Source: Brachypodius melanocephalos (lineage: Eukaryota; Chordata; Aves; Passeriformes; Pycnonotidae). Taken from it: a stretch of 64,000 nucleotides of DNA. Location: positions 33,970,870 through 34,034,869 of the forward strand of contig VZSR01000520.1 of assembly GCA_013398615.1 (NCBI GenBank), given 5' to 3'. This document shows, in pieces, positions 37,401 to 49,682 of this stretch. Position 1 is the first letter of the stretch. Every line of letters begins with the position of its first letter. The translations under genes and the position numbers were made by a program. The notes under the pieces are model-generated. The model was not told where the DNA came from. It searched no databases and was given only the letters and a program-made list of their open reading frames with translations.

Positions 37401-39416
37401 AAATGCGTGGACAGTAAGCAAGCAGTGATGACCAACAGGAACTTTATGGAATAAGCATTTAGGTTGTTGTTAAGGTCACTTTGAAACACATGAAAATCTT
37501 TGTCTCTAACTCAGGATAAACAATATTTCAAGAACAATTTTTTTCTCCCAGTGAAGAAAAGGGTTGTGACAGTGCTTGAGGAATACAGGTTAGAGAACTG
37601 AGCAACTGGTGTGTCAGCACCCGTCCTACTTTTTCTGCCTAGCATGTTTATAAATGTGAAGGGAAAAAAATCAATTAAGTTTAATTTAAACCAACTATTT
37701 TCCAAAAGCTAATTTTAAAGGTTTTTAACCATGAGTTTCCAACAAGCTTGAAACTTGTGTTTGGATGCTTACACACAACCTAGTATTGGACAGTAAATTA
37801 ATGTTTCAGGAAGCATGCACACAGTCACTATGTCATCAGCTTATTATCTAACTGCAACAGAGAATGCAGCCTAGGCAAGAGAGGTCCTTGAGGCAATTGC
37901 AGATAACCATGCAAAAATCCATGTTGGATTTACAGAAGAGAGAAGTTTTCAGCTGGTTTGAAGAGGAGAGGGTACAGGGAACAAGCTATTCCACCCTACA
38001 AGGATGCCTGATCCAACAGTATGGTGCTGTGGGACAAATAAGGTGACTGGGGAAGAAGAGGGAACAGAAGGTTTTACTGGTAAGGTCAGCAGGCTAAAAC
38101 AAAACCAAAAGAATCCGTACTTGCTAAACATTTGATTATGTTAGGTGCTTTCTGCTACAACCACCCGAAGTTCCCTTCTAGGCAAACTCCCATTACCAAC
38201 CAGTTACCCGGGGCACTAAACACCTAAATACCAGTAATGCAGAGTCCTTGAAGTTCAGGCACGCTCCTTTCAAGTACTCCTAAAAAACCTTTAACGGGTA
38301 TCATTGCAGTTTAATGTTATGAGCTTTCCAACTACTCTGAAGCAAAATTTATAACCAACATCATTACTTCAACGTGTCACTGCATTATCACTATCATCTA
38401 ACTTCCCCAATATTAACAAGTCCAACAAACACCCACACATCCCTCACCAAATGCTTTGCCACTGTAGCAAGAGTCTCAATTTTTTTTTCTTACATTTAGT
38501 AAAGAGAGAAGCTTCAAGTGAGATCAGATAATTTTCCCATGCACTACAGTGGTGTTTCTCTTTATAGCTAGCAGATTGCCCCAGGAAGGGAACACGCAGG
38601 GAATTTTCAGGACCATCAACACTTCTTGCACTGTACAGGTGGAGAAGCTGCAACAAATCTCATGTGACTTTCTCAAGGTAACCTAAGCACCCTTGGGGAA
38701 AAAACCACTCCCAGCATTTACTGTGATAATAATCAGTTTTACCATTAGCACTGAGTTGCAGTTACAATAGAAGAAAAAAAGGAGAAAAAGAAAGATAACC
38801 TCGGAATCTAGCAGTGAATAAAATGAGAGGGTAGGAAAAGGAAGTCATGTCCTCAAAATAGCCTCTGGGCTCTCATCATTCCCTTTCTGGATTTTCTATG
38901 TTCATTTGTTTTCAAAGGCAAACAACCTTTCCATCTGGAGTTACTCGGAGGGGGGTGCAGGTACCAACGGAGAGCAGATACAGCTATTTGCAGCAGACAC
39001 TCGGCTATTTAGAGTTTACTGCCAGTAATTTGCACCTCGGTAAAGCCAGGTCAGGCGCAACCCACAGGCAATTACCAGGTCAAGCTGCCAAGAACAGCCT
39101 CCCTGATTTGTCCAAGTTGTTGCCGCCGGGGAGGTGACAGAGGAGCCTCGTCCTCAGTCCCACCCCACGGAGACCTCTCACTGGCATCTGATCCCCTTTG
39201 CCAGCCTGCAGCTACCAGGACAAAAGGCGATGGTGCTTCACGATGCTGTGCTCAGCACTCATCCAAAGCAAGCGGGTCCTGGAGGGGATCTGGGGCAGCC
39301 TCAGGATATCCTCTATCCCAGGACACTGGGGCATTTGCCCTCTCCTCTGCCATCCCCATTTCACGTTGCCCCTGCCTTCTGGGCATCCCATAGTAAAAAA
39401 AATAGTGTGCTCTAAC

Positions 39417-39480
39417 AAAAAAAAAAAAAAAAAAAAAAAAAGGATATACGTATATATATCTGTATATATCTGCACATACT
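39417..39480. repeat. Poly(A) run of 25 followed by TA-rich microsatellite
   Basis: Twenty-five A in a row (39417-39441), then GGATATACG and interrupted TATATATC units. It follows a GC-richer block. It could be a simple repeat or the tail of an old retrocopy; no target duplication is convincing. Confidence 0.8.
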
Positions 39481-42400
39481 GAGTTTTATGTATATGTGTT
39501 TCTGCCATTTCTCCCCGCTGTTACTCTGGGATTATTATAACTGCTCAAACCTATAACAGACAAAATCCTTCTGGAAGCCCCATCTGATTTGCTATAAGCA
39601 AGATGTTCAATCTTTTGGAGTCCCCATGGCTCAGCTGTAAGAGCATCAGTTGTCTCACCCCGCACCACACAGCAACAAGGTGGCTTCCTAAACACACAAC
39701 ACTGAAAAGTCTGCTAAAGTGATAAAAAACCCCCTGTGACACGTTGTACACTCGATGAAATTTAATGTTAGTCTTTCAGGGTCAGGTCAATTATCCAACT
39801 TACCTTGAGTCTGAGAATTTACACCGAAAAATAGTTGCTATAACGCTTTTAAAAAATGAACGCACAAACATTTTGAACAAATACGGAAAATCATAACACA
39901 GGGTGCTGTGGCACATTAAGATTTTACATCTGCATTTATCAATTTTTTCTTTATGATAAATTCACCCTCTACACACTTACAAACACCACTCACCGTCCAC
40001 ATTCTATTTCACATACGTGCAAGAGAAAGCCATTAAAAATTAATGCTGAAAAGCCATGAAGTCACACTGAGTCCACAATTAAAAGAGCAGTTAATGTCAC
40101 AGGATAACAAAGATCTCCTTACTGCACAGCAGGGGAAATATTTCACAAAAAGAGAGTTATGACCAGAAACAGATAAAAGGAAAAAGTCTCTTCCAACAGC
40201 TGCCACAATTTCACCTATACACAGAACAGGAAATAGCCAATATCCCTGTGTGGTAGCTGCCAGGCAAAATTTACTTATCAATGGTAATCCAGGCTATGCA
40301 TTCACACACGTATGCATACTCGCACATGCAAACATTCTTCTCAAGAAGAACTTTGTCTTGCCAGCTCTTAACAGTGCTCCTCTAAGTATCTGAAAGGACT
40401 GATTAACCCTGCTTAATACAATCTGTGTAATCTACTGTGAATCTTGGAGATAATTCATAACTGTTAACATTAATTAACTCAGCAGAGCTTTACCCTTCTT
40501 GCTCCCCTACCAGCCTCATAGCACAGAGCTCGATTTAAGTGTTCTTTCACTACGGCCCTAGCAAATGGTGAGCTTCTGACACAGAAAACTCAGTTAAGTA
40601 ATGATTCTGTTTTAAGAGAAGACTTTTCCCCACATTTAATACTTCTCTTCATCAGTACTGATCAGTAGTCACAGCACACACTCTATGCACACTACACTCT
40701 GGAAATACCCATGGTAAGATAAAAAATGCGAAGGATATTGCTGCATCCTAGAAAACCCTTTTATGCTACCTGTGAGAGAAACAGACATAAACTGTGTCAC
40801 TATGTTACTACTAACATTTAGGATAAATTAACTTCTAACACTACACTATGCCCGGTTTTAGGCTTCTGACCACTGATGTTTTTATGTCAACAAAATACAA
40901 TTTCCTTCTAAGCTGTCACGTTTTCCTGAGAGAGGATGTCAATCTATCATACGTTCAAACAAAAGCCTCATCTTTAGCTGAAAGAAAAAGCAACTTTCAA
41001 GACCTTGTATTTACTGAGGAAAACCTTTTAAAATAGTCACAAAAGACTCAAAGTCAGCAAGGGCCTCCAAACACAAGGAGCTGCCTTGGCTATAGGTAGA
41101 AAAAGCAGAACTATGCATAATACCAACCCCCTTCTTTATTACTAGTGCCATTTCTTCAACCATATGACTTAATTTTCAGTGTCCTTGAAGGGCACACAAA
41201 GGTGGCAGGCATGTATGGTTCTCAGGAATTTCCAAGCTGTCTCACACGTGGCCCATATCCCTTACCTCCATCAGCAGAGCTCAGGTTTATTATTTAAGCA
41301 ACATAATGGAGGGAAACCCAATATGAAGGATCAAGTGACTTTGAGCTCCCTATCAACCAGATCACAAATCAACAGCAGCACAACCTTTGCTAGCTGGAAG
41401 CAGAGGATGGGAGCGTAAATCCCCAGAAAAATTGCTCCAGGCAAGAGAAATTCAAGCCTCAGGCTGCAAAGAACAGCAACACCTCCCATCCAGTACATCT
41501 GGGCTTCATTGCTCCGCAGAAATAAAGATTATTAGTGTTCCAGAAGATATGGGTTATACAAAAGTTTATATTATTGTTGCATCTACTGAGCACCAGATCT
41601 AAGCCTAGCAGTACTCAAAGCATGCTGAACCTCCTTGGTGGTCTGGAAGAAGTCTGATTCCTAGAAGCAGCTTCCAATTAAATTTTAAGGGATGCTCCAA
41701 TCAGAAAAATGTAGCACAAGCAATATTTTATCTATAAAGACAGTGTTTACGCCCTTCATCTCAGTAAAGTACAAAACCTTGGCAAGGAGTTCCACTATAA
41801 AATATGAAAAGGAACCATGTGAGCTCCACTGCAAACTCTGGAATGACAATGATGTTAAATGCAGGAGTAAGGATTATCTTAGTCTGGTTTAGTAGCAGCT
41901 TTTCATGTAACTTATTAAAATGGCTCTGCATCATTGTTTAAACATACTTTGGTGCGGGCATTGAATTACTCTGACAAACCTGTTTGCCTCAGAGTACCGT
42001 GAATTAGTTCAGTGATGAATGGCTGATCAGAAACTGGAGCCCTATGGGAACTGGCACAGTCACTCACCAAAAGAATGTTACAGTAAAACAAATAGTGCTC
42101 TTCAAACCTATAGTAATAGTCTGCATTTTGAAGCTGGGCATCCAAACTAATGGTCTTACTTCACAGTGCTCAGAAAACATACAGCTTCCACAAATTATAA
42201 AAGGAGAAATAGATGCTTAGTACCTGAAGGAAGCAATCAGAGAAATCCAGCAGTTATAATACAGTATGTGGCACCTCTGTTGCAGTACCCAAGTCCACTG
42301 TTCCTCTAAATCTCAGCATAATGCAAAGTTTGTATTTCCACAACATTAAGATACACAGTAAATACAGGGTGCTAAAATCAGGCATTTTAACTTGAAACTC

Positions 42401-45104
42401 CAAACGAAGCAGTTTGATAGTAGAAATATGCAGAAGCTCTGCTAAGTTGAACATTAACACACAGCAGTTAAGATCAGAATTTCCCCCAAATTAAATTTGT
42501 ATTCACTGATGTTACTTTCTAAGCAGCAATACAAAACCAGGCACAACTGAAAATAAAAAGAGTATTTGCTGCATTTCAGACTAGTAGATACACGATTCCT
42601 TGTGAGTTTTGACTGGAAGTGATTCTCACGAGGTAGAGGCAACAGGCCCTTTGAAACTGGCTCAGCACAATGCAGGCAGGAACTAAGCAAACTTCTTCAA
42701 ACAGCTCTGCCAACATCATTCAGCTCCAAGCTGCAAAACTCCTGCTGTTAGGGCCTCCTGTGAGCAGACTGCTGATTACACCAGGTTGTATGGCAGGTTT
42801 TTGATATGTGTTCAGGCCAGAAGAATAAGAATGAAACCTGCCCACTAGTCATGTTAAATACAAAATTTCACACCAGACTGAAAGAAAAGGACACTTTGCC
42901 ATCTATTCATTCCCTTGCCCTCCATTAAAGGGAAAATTCACTGCACTACACTGTACACATGCCCTGTTCAGACTGCACAACTCATGCAAGCATTACTGGA
43001 CACACTGCTATCACAAAAGATAAATGCCAACCATGCCCAACATCTTATCTCCAAACAGAGGAGATATGCACAGTCAATAAAGCCAGAGTGCTGAAATGTA
43101 GGTCTGTGGCACATTTAATGGGGTTCTTTATCCCCAGTTATGCTTGTACATTATAGAACATTTGGAGTAGACAAGGAAAACGATTTACAATTCCACAGGC
43201 ATCTTTCATACTGATTTTTATGAGACCAATCCAAAGGAATCAAACTTTTACAAGTTTTGGTGAAATTTTTCCAGGGGAGACCCTTGGGTATCACCCCAGG
43301 CAAGGAAAGAGCAAATGCTACCATAGCAAGCAGCAGCCAGGTCATTGCACACCTCGCTGCACACACGTCCCTCAGTGTGTGCCTGCTGCCATGGGAGAGC
43401 CAGGGGGAAACACCAAGGGAAGTGGAGGACACAGGACCTGCAGAAAGCTCTCCCCTGTTCCCATAATACTTGTTTTTTATTTATGAATTTGAGCAAAGAG
43501 GCCTTTTCTGCCTAATCAAGCAAAAGCCCCTTGTTGCGTTGTAGCATCACAGCTGTGAATCCCTTAATTGCATCTTTAGCATGCAAAAGGTAAGAAATGT
43601 TCACGAAAAGATGACAGGAAAGGCTTTGCTAGTCGGTCATAAACATGGACACGAGGGTTTTTCCTCAGGGAATGGCCAGTACAGAAATCAGATGTTCAGA
43701 ATATATTTCTGGCCATATGGTTCAAAGTGATGAATAATGTGCTTTGGAAAAGAAGGATGACAAAAATAATATAGCGCTGCAGTAAAGCACCAAATTAAAC
43801 AAATAACAGGTGGTGACTAAAAGTGCATTTTTAATGAGCACCTCTTTATGAACGCACACAATGCAAAGTGGTTTCCACTGCTTTGTAACACACCACTCCT
43901 CATTATGGATCAAAAATATCTCAGTTATATAGAGCTGGATGTGTAAGCTCTTGCTCTTTGGACCTATCATAGAATTTATTTTTTGTGAGATTTGGCAGCC
44001 AAGCAATGTGAACTTTAAATTCTGAACTCTTAATACTCACAAATTCTTTAATTATCACTAACTTTTTTCACTAGGCAATTTTTTTATTAATTGTTGATGT
44101 GTGTTTTAATAAACTTTGATGTGTTCCTAGTGCATCTGCCTCACCAAGTGTTCTGCTCTCCACATGTATAAAATTGAGGAAGACAGCAGTCCAGTGGTTA
44201 ATACATAAGACAGTGTTTGAATTCCTAAGTCCAGACAGACATGAAACACAGATCCACAGCAGTTCTTCAAAGTTAATTATTGTGTTCCCAAGCTCTTCCC
44301 AAACCAGTCTGCATAAAATCCAGTGGCCATGAATGAGACACCACTCCCTGCCAGGAGGTACTGCTACACCACAGGGTATTAAAACATCATAAGAACCAGG
44401 GTTACTTATCCAACTGAGAGAAAGCTAGAGAAATCATTACAGAGACCAGTTACCCAAGAAAGCAAGACTATTTAAATGGCCTATTTCTGCACTGGAGGAA
44501 GTCTCAGCAAGAATACCAGGCAGTTAATACAATCAGGAAACAAGAGTTTGTGGTATTAGAGCTACAGTGTAATGAAGTATGTTCAGCTAAACCTGTAGCC
44601 TTCTTTGTCTCACCAAAAGACCAATATTATCTCAAGGATTGTGGCAACAGTTTAAGTGGTTACTCAAGCCTGAATCTTCTTGCATGAAGGAAGGTCAGTT
44701 TTACAGAATATGAAAATAATGTGTTCCTCCTCTCAAGTGCAGCTGTCTTGTTAATATCAAAGATGACATATTCTTCATGTATCAGTCACCACTTTAAAGC
44801 CCTGATTCATAGACAGAGAGACTTAGGAGCACATGGCAGGTTACTATTTTAGCAGGTTGCTTATTTCTGCAATGCACAATACCCCTTGTAATTCTTAATT
44901 GTTTTACTCCTCAAGGGCATACAGCCCATGTCTTGGGAACTGGAACAGACTTGCTCTGAATATCAAAGAAAAATTAATGACTTGTCATTAAAAAGGTGAG
45001 AGGTAGTAGTTAAACTCTACCCTCTTCTAGCTGGTTCCTTGGAAGGACAATAATTTTTTTTAATTATTATTTTTCCCTTTTAATAATTGTTTTGATGATA
45101 TGCT

Positions 45105-45134
45105 AAAAAAATAAACAACAACAACAAAAAAAAA
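45105..45134. repeat. A-rich AAC-type tract
   Basis: AAAAAATAAACAACAACAAC followed by nine or more A. Low-complexity intronic sequence. Confidence 0.8.
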
Positions 45135-47261
45135 GCTTGTCCCCACTCTGCAAACAGAACTTATCTTAGGCTGCAGTGTATCTAATATTGTATTACATTA
45201 CTCAGTATGGTTGTTCTGTTAAGCATAAACTTTGATGGCTTCCCAAGTGCCAGGAAACCAGTTCATTTCATTCATAATTTCTCTGATACAGCAGCAGTGT
45301 GTGCCAAATATGTGGAACTCAAAAGGGCCTGTATCACACAGAGAGAATGATGATTAAACAAACTGGGAGTGCTTAAACTCACTAACAGTGCAAAAACCTC
45401 CCTCTCCCACCAGTAAGTGCAGTGAGCTGATCTCACTTAACATTAAGAGCCAAATTCTGCCCTTTTATGAATACACAGCTTCTCTAAGGCCTTAAGATTT
45501 GCATCACAGCTTATAAAAATTTAAAAATTCTTTTAAATCCTTTCCTAATTAAAGACTAGCAGAAGGAGTCCAGACTACCCTTCTAGGAGACTTCCTGGAA
45601 CACCAAGCAAAAAGCACTGCATTTCCATCACGACCCTTGAAAGCTTCTTCACATACACAGGGAGTAATTAAATGGCATGCTTTATGCCAGCCAGCTAGAT
45701 ACCAACAGGACAGATTATTCAGAGATAAATTAACTCTGAGGCTTGTGAGTGTATGTGGGGAGGAGATGCCTTGTTGAAGCATCTGCCCACAGCTGCAATT
45801 CTCGACCATCGTACTTGGGGGAGGAAACTCTATTCGGTGGGAGCTTCCTTTTGTATTGCAAGATTGCAAAGCTGCAGTTTCTTGAGGCAGGTGGGTGTCA
45901 GCACTCCAAGGGAACACACAAACTGAGCTCCCTGTACCTCACCATGGTCCCTACTGCCTGAGGTCTTGTGCCCTACCCCACACGAGAGCCCAGCTGGAAA
46001 GGCTTTGTGCCCACCACAGTCACTACACAACACCCAAGAGACAGAAAACCAGCCCTTAGAACCTGGCACTCATCTGACAGAAGGCATGTGCTGCAAGGTC
46101 TAGGAATTTGGGAAGCTTCCCATTTCAGTTTGTAGAGATTCATGCTTTAAGGAAGTCAAAGTCACCATCAGCACTAGCAGATCTACCAAGCAGTAAAGCA
46201 AAGATTTCAAAGTTCAAATCCAGCAAATGGGATCAGACTTTGCCCTTCTCCCAGGTAAATCTATCAATATCTAGAGAGCAGATATTCTGGGGTCTTCTCC
46301 TCTGACCACCGTTCAACTTAATTTATTTCATGTTCTCAACTTATCTCACCTTAGTCACACAGATGTACTTTAATACAACTTTTCCTCATTTTGTGAAACT
46401 ACATTTCTTACAAGTGGCTTGAAATCTTTCATTTGGGGCAAGTTAAACTTTCGTCTGATGGCTAAGAAGGTAGGAAAGGGGAACGACTTCAAAAAAAAAA
46501 AAAGGCTAGTCCTAGTTGAAAGTGGAGAAAGATAATGAAAACAAAATTATTACCGTGCATAAAAATAGTTTAAAAATCTATCCTATGTACTTATATATGT
46601 AATTTTTGTTGCTGTAGAATCAAACAGATGTTTGAAATAATAAACAAGTCTTATATTAAACACCTCAAACATATCTAAACTGACCACTACAAAATACCAA
46701 GCAGTACATTTTTGCAGTTTATTGTCTCTTTCTTTACACTCAAGCACCCTTCACTGCAACTCCAGACTAAGTTGATGGTACCAGAATTGTCCATTTCTGT
46801 AGAGAAAGGAGTTCCAGGCATGTATCGCCAGAGCTGTACATTTGTCCCTTTCACTATTTGTTGGTACCAGGTTAGGCAGGACCCATTCCTTACCATCTCA
46901 GCAAAGAACAGACATTGGTTGTACACACCCCAACAAAAGAACAGTGTGGCTGTCAAACACTCCCCATCAGGCACTAAAGAGCATGAACAGGGAAGCAACC
47001 GCAAGGGCACTGCAGCATATACCAGCAGAGTGCATTTATTCTTTCTTAAGAAAAGAAGGAAAAAAACCAATCACCACCCCAAGAAGTTCACACACAAATG
47101 CAATGAAATCCACAGTGTGTGTGAGATTTTATTTTTAATATGGCTTTGTTTTCAGGATGAAAAACTAGGACTGAGTAATTCCCAGCCTCTGCTTATGCAG
47201 ATATACCTTTCAGCACCTCTTTACCAGTTACACAAACTACTCAAATGGCAACACTGTATAT

Positions 47262-47329
47262 TAAAAACAAAACAAACAAACACCCTACACAGAACAAAAA
47301 CCTCCACACAGAACAAAAAACCCCACAAC
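47262..47329. repeat. A/C-rich tract with a twofold CACAGAACAAAAA unit
   Basis: An AAAC-type run passes into two near copies of ACACAGAACAAAAA followed by CC-containing spacers. It overlaps the end of the long open frame at 46712-47359, whose Lys/Thr-rich tail is simply this repeat translated. Confidence 0.8.
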
Positions 47330-49137
47330 TATAATGACTTATATCTAGTGTTGACCTGAAAACCTCCTTTGGCACACTGGTCAGACAGCTGCTTTAAAAT
47401 CCCAGATTCACTGATTCAAAATTATCACACATAGAAAAGCTTATTTAAAACAAATGTGTTGAAGGCTAATCTGCTTCTCAGCTCCTTTGTATATTAAATA
47501 TAGTTAGTGGAAGCAGCCTGAAGTATTTTACTTGGGTTACTGCTGAAGTTTTAAGATGGGAATTATATGCTACCTATTACAGAAAAAAAACAGCTAATCA
47601 GGAACTTGTTTGTGTTTTAAGCACCATTTGGTGGCATTTACCAACTAAAAATAAATCACTCTTCACCATTAACTTTCTTAACTTATGAAACACTTAGAGG
47701 AATTAAGATTGATGCAACCTGAAGGGAGAGACTTGCACGAGTATCAGCAAGATCAAAGTGGCTTGTGGGCTTGGGTTTTTTACGTTGTTAAAGTTGGGGT
47801 TTTTTAATCTATTTGGTACTTAAGATTATTCCTTTAGAGTCTCAAGAGTTATTGGTAATAACTCTATATCTACTTGGTTATATTTCTACTTGTTTAAAAG
47901 CCTACTGAAAAGAAGCTTTAAATGAGCTGTCCTTAGCAAATGGGTGACAGTACAAGCCTGACTGTAAAGACTGTGTGCTAGAAGAGCCCAGCAGTTTACT
48001 GGGTTATAAAAACAACTGCTCTTTACTCTCTCATGCCAACTCAGCTGTGTCTCTCTTACAGGATGTTTGGCAGAGCACTCAGAGCCTCCAAAATTAGGTG
48101 TCCTGCTAAGCTCAAGACTGGGAAAGCAAGCCAGTGTATCTTCTGCAGATACTCGAGCAGCTGCCATAAACACTGCAAAACTTCTAAGCACTGATGGTGG
48201 TACATATCTTGACACTGGTAAAAGCTGCAATATGCTAGCAATACGTCAAAAAGAACCAAAACAAATAATGATCTGGCAGACAGCTCTAGTCTCACAATAC
48301 CCAAGGGTATCAAAGCAAAACTGTTTCAAGACCCTGCTATGCAAGATGCTCAGCACCTCTGGTCCATCAAGTCAGTCAGTGTCACTTAAAATCAGGTCCT
48401 ACGCCATACAAACAAAGGACAATTGCAAGTTAACTGAAATGCTTTAGGAAACAAAAGGCCAAACTGCAGCTGCATCTAAGGGAAGACAAGTCTTCAAGCA
48501 ACGACAAATTATTTGAAATCTGAATCCCTCAATTGCACACAATTTGGACCACGCAATTTATAAAAAGAGAATGGGCTAAGTGAAAAAAGGGGGATGAAAA
48601 TCACCTCTCCAAGATTTTGGCTCAGGCTACAAAGGAAATGCATACTGGAAGAAATGTGAGACAGCTCAACCAAGTTTGAGAATTAGAGCACTCTGGTTTA
48701 GTTTCTTCTGCATGACTGGAAGCCGGGAGCTAGATTAAGTGCCAGAGCACTGAAGTGTAAGCAAGGCTTCTAATAATGGCAGCTTTTGTGGTCTTCTACA
48801 ACAGAATCATTCCTTCTGCATGTAAAACTGTAAAGATACATCCACATGCTGTTCAGATAAGCATTTGCCACAAACTCTCAAAACAAAGAGAAAGCTTTCA
48901 ATACTGACACACAGCTTTTGCATATTCAGGAAAACACAGAACACAGAGTTTAGGGCTTTTCTGGTTTGGTTGTTGGGGGTTCTTTCATTTTTTAAAATAT
49001 CAACATTGAAGAAGTGACCTTGAGACACTTAATTACCTTAAAGGGACAACTCCTTCTAGTTGAATTGTTTTGCTTTGAAGTAAGTCTTGAGAGACTCCAA
49101 GTAACTCAAACAGGTTAAATTAGAAGGGGATTGGCTG

Positions 49138-49262
49138 TAGGGGTTTTTTGGTGACTGCAGTTTTGGTTCGAATTTTGTTGTTGTTGGTTTTTGGTCAGGT
49201 CGTTTTGCTTGGGTTTTTTATAATTTTTCATTTTTTAATGCTTGGTTGGTTTGGGATTTTTC
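49138..49262. repeat. T/G-rich low-complexity region on the + strand
   Basis: Alternating runs of T with G pairs and triplets, including TTTTGTTGTTGTTGG and TTGGTTGGTTTGGG. It is opposite in strand to most other such tracts in this intron. Confidence 0.75.
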
Positions 49263-49631
49263 ATAAGTGAAGCTGATTTTACTTATAGAGTAACTGCTTC
49301 TCAGGACTGATGCTGTTTCTTCAGAAACTTCATCCTGACAAATGAGCATTTTAACAGACCTGGTAGTTATGCCTATAGTATCAAAAAATTCTAGAAATTC
49401 ACCTCCTTTCAGTTTCTACCAGTAAATGCTCATGCCTCTCTTGGGAGCCCAGTCATTTAGCTTTACTGTAACACAGCTGCCCCAAAATGAACCAAGCATT
49501 AAACTAAGCACCAATTTCCCCTCCTGTAACACACATGGCACACCTCACAGGTACTTTCTGTGATATAAATTTGATACTCTACTCCCTTGCAAATATTTTT
49601 TCCAGTGGATATATTACAGATAAGAGCACCA

Positions 49632-49682
49632 TTAAAAAAAACCCAAGGAAAAAAAAACCAAAAACAAAAACACACCCCCAAG
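49632..49682. repeat. A/C-rich low-complexity tract
   Basis: Runs of A with ACCC, CC and CACACCCCC interruptions on the + strand, G/U-rich in the CCDC88C pre-mRNA. Confidence 0.85.

Noticed and set aside
45549..45917. 122-codon minus-strand open frame
   Set aside because: No recognisable product and no supporting splice context.
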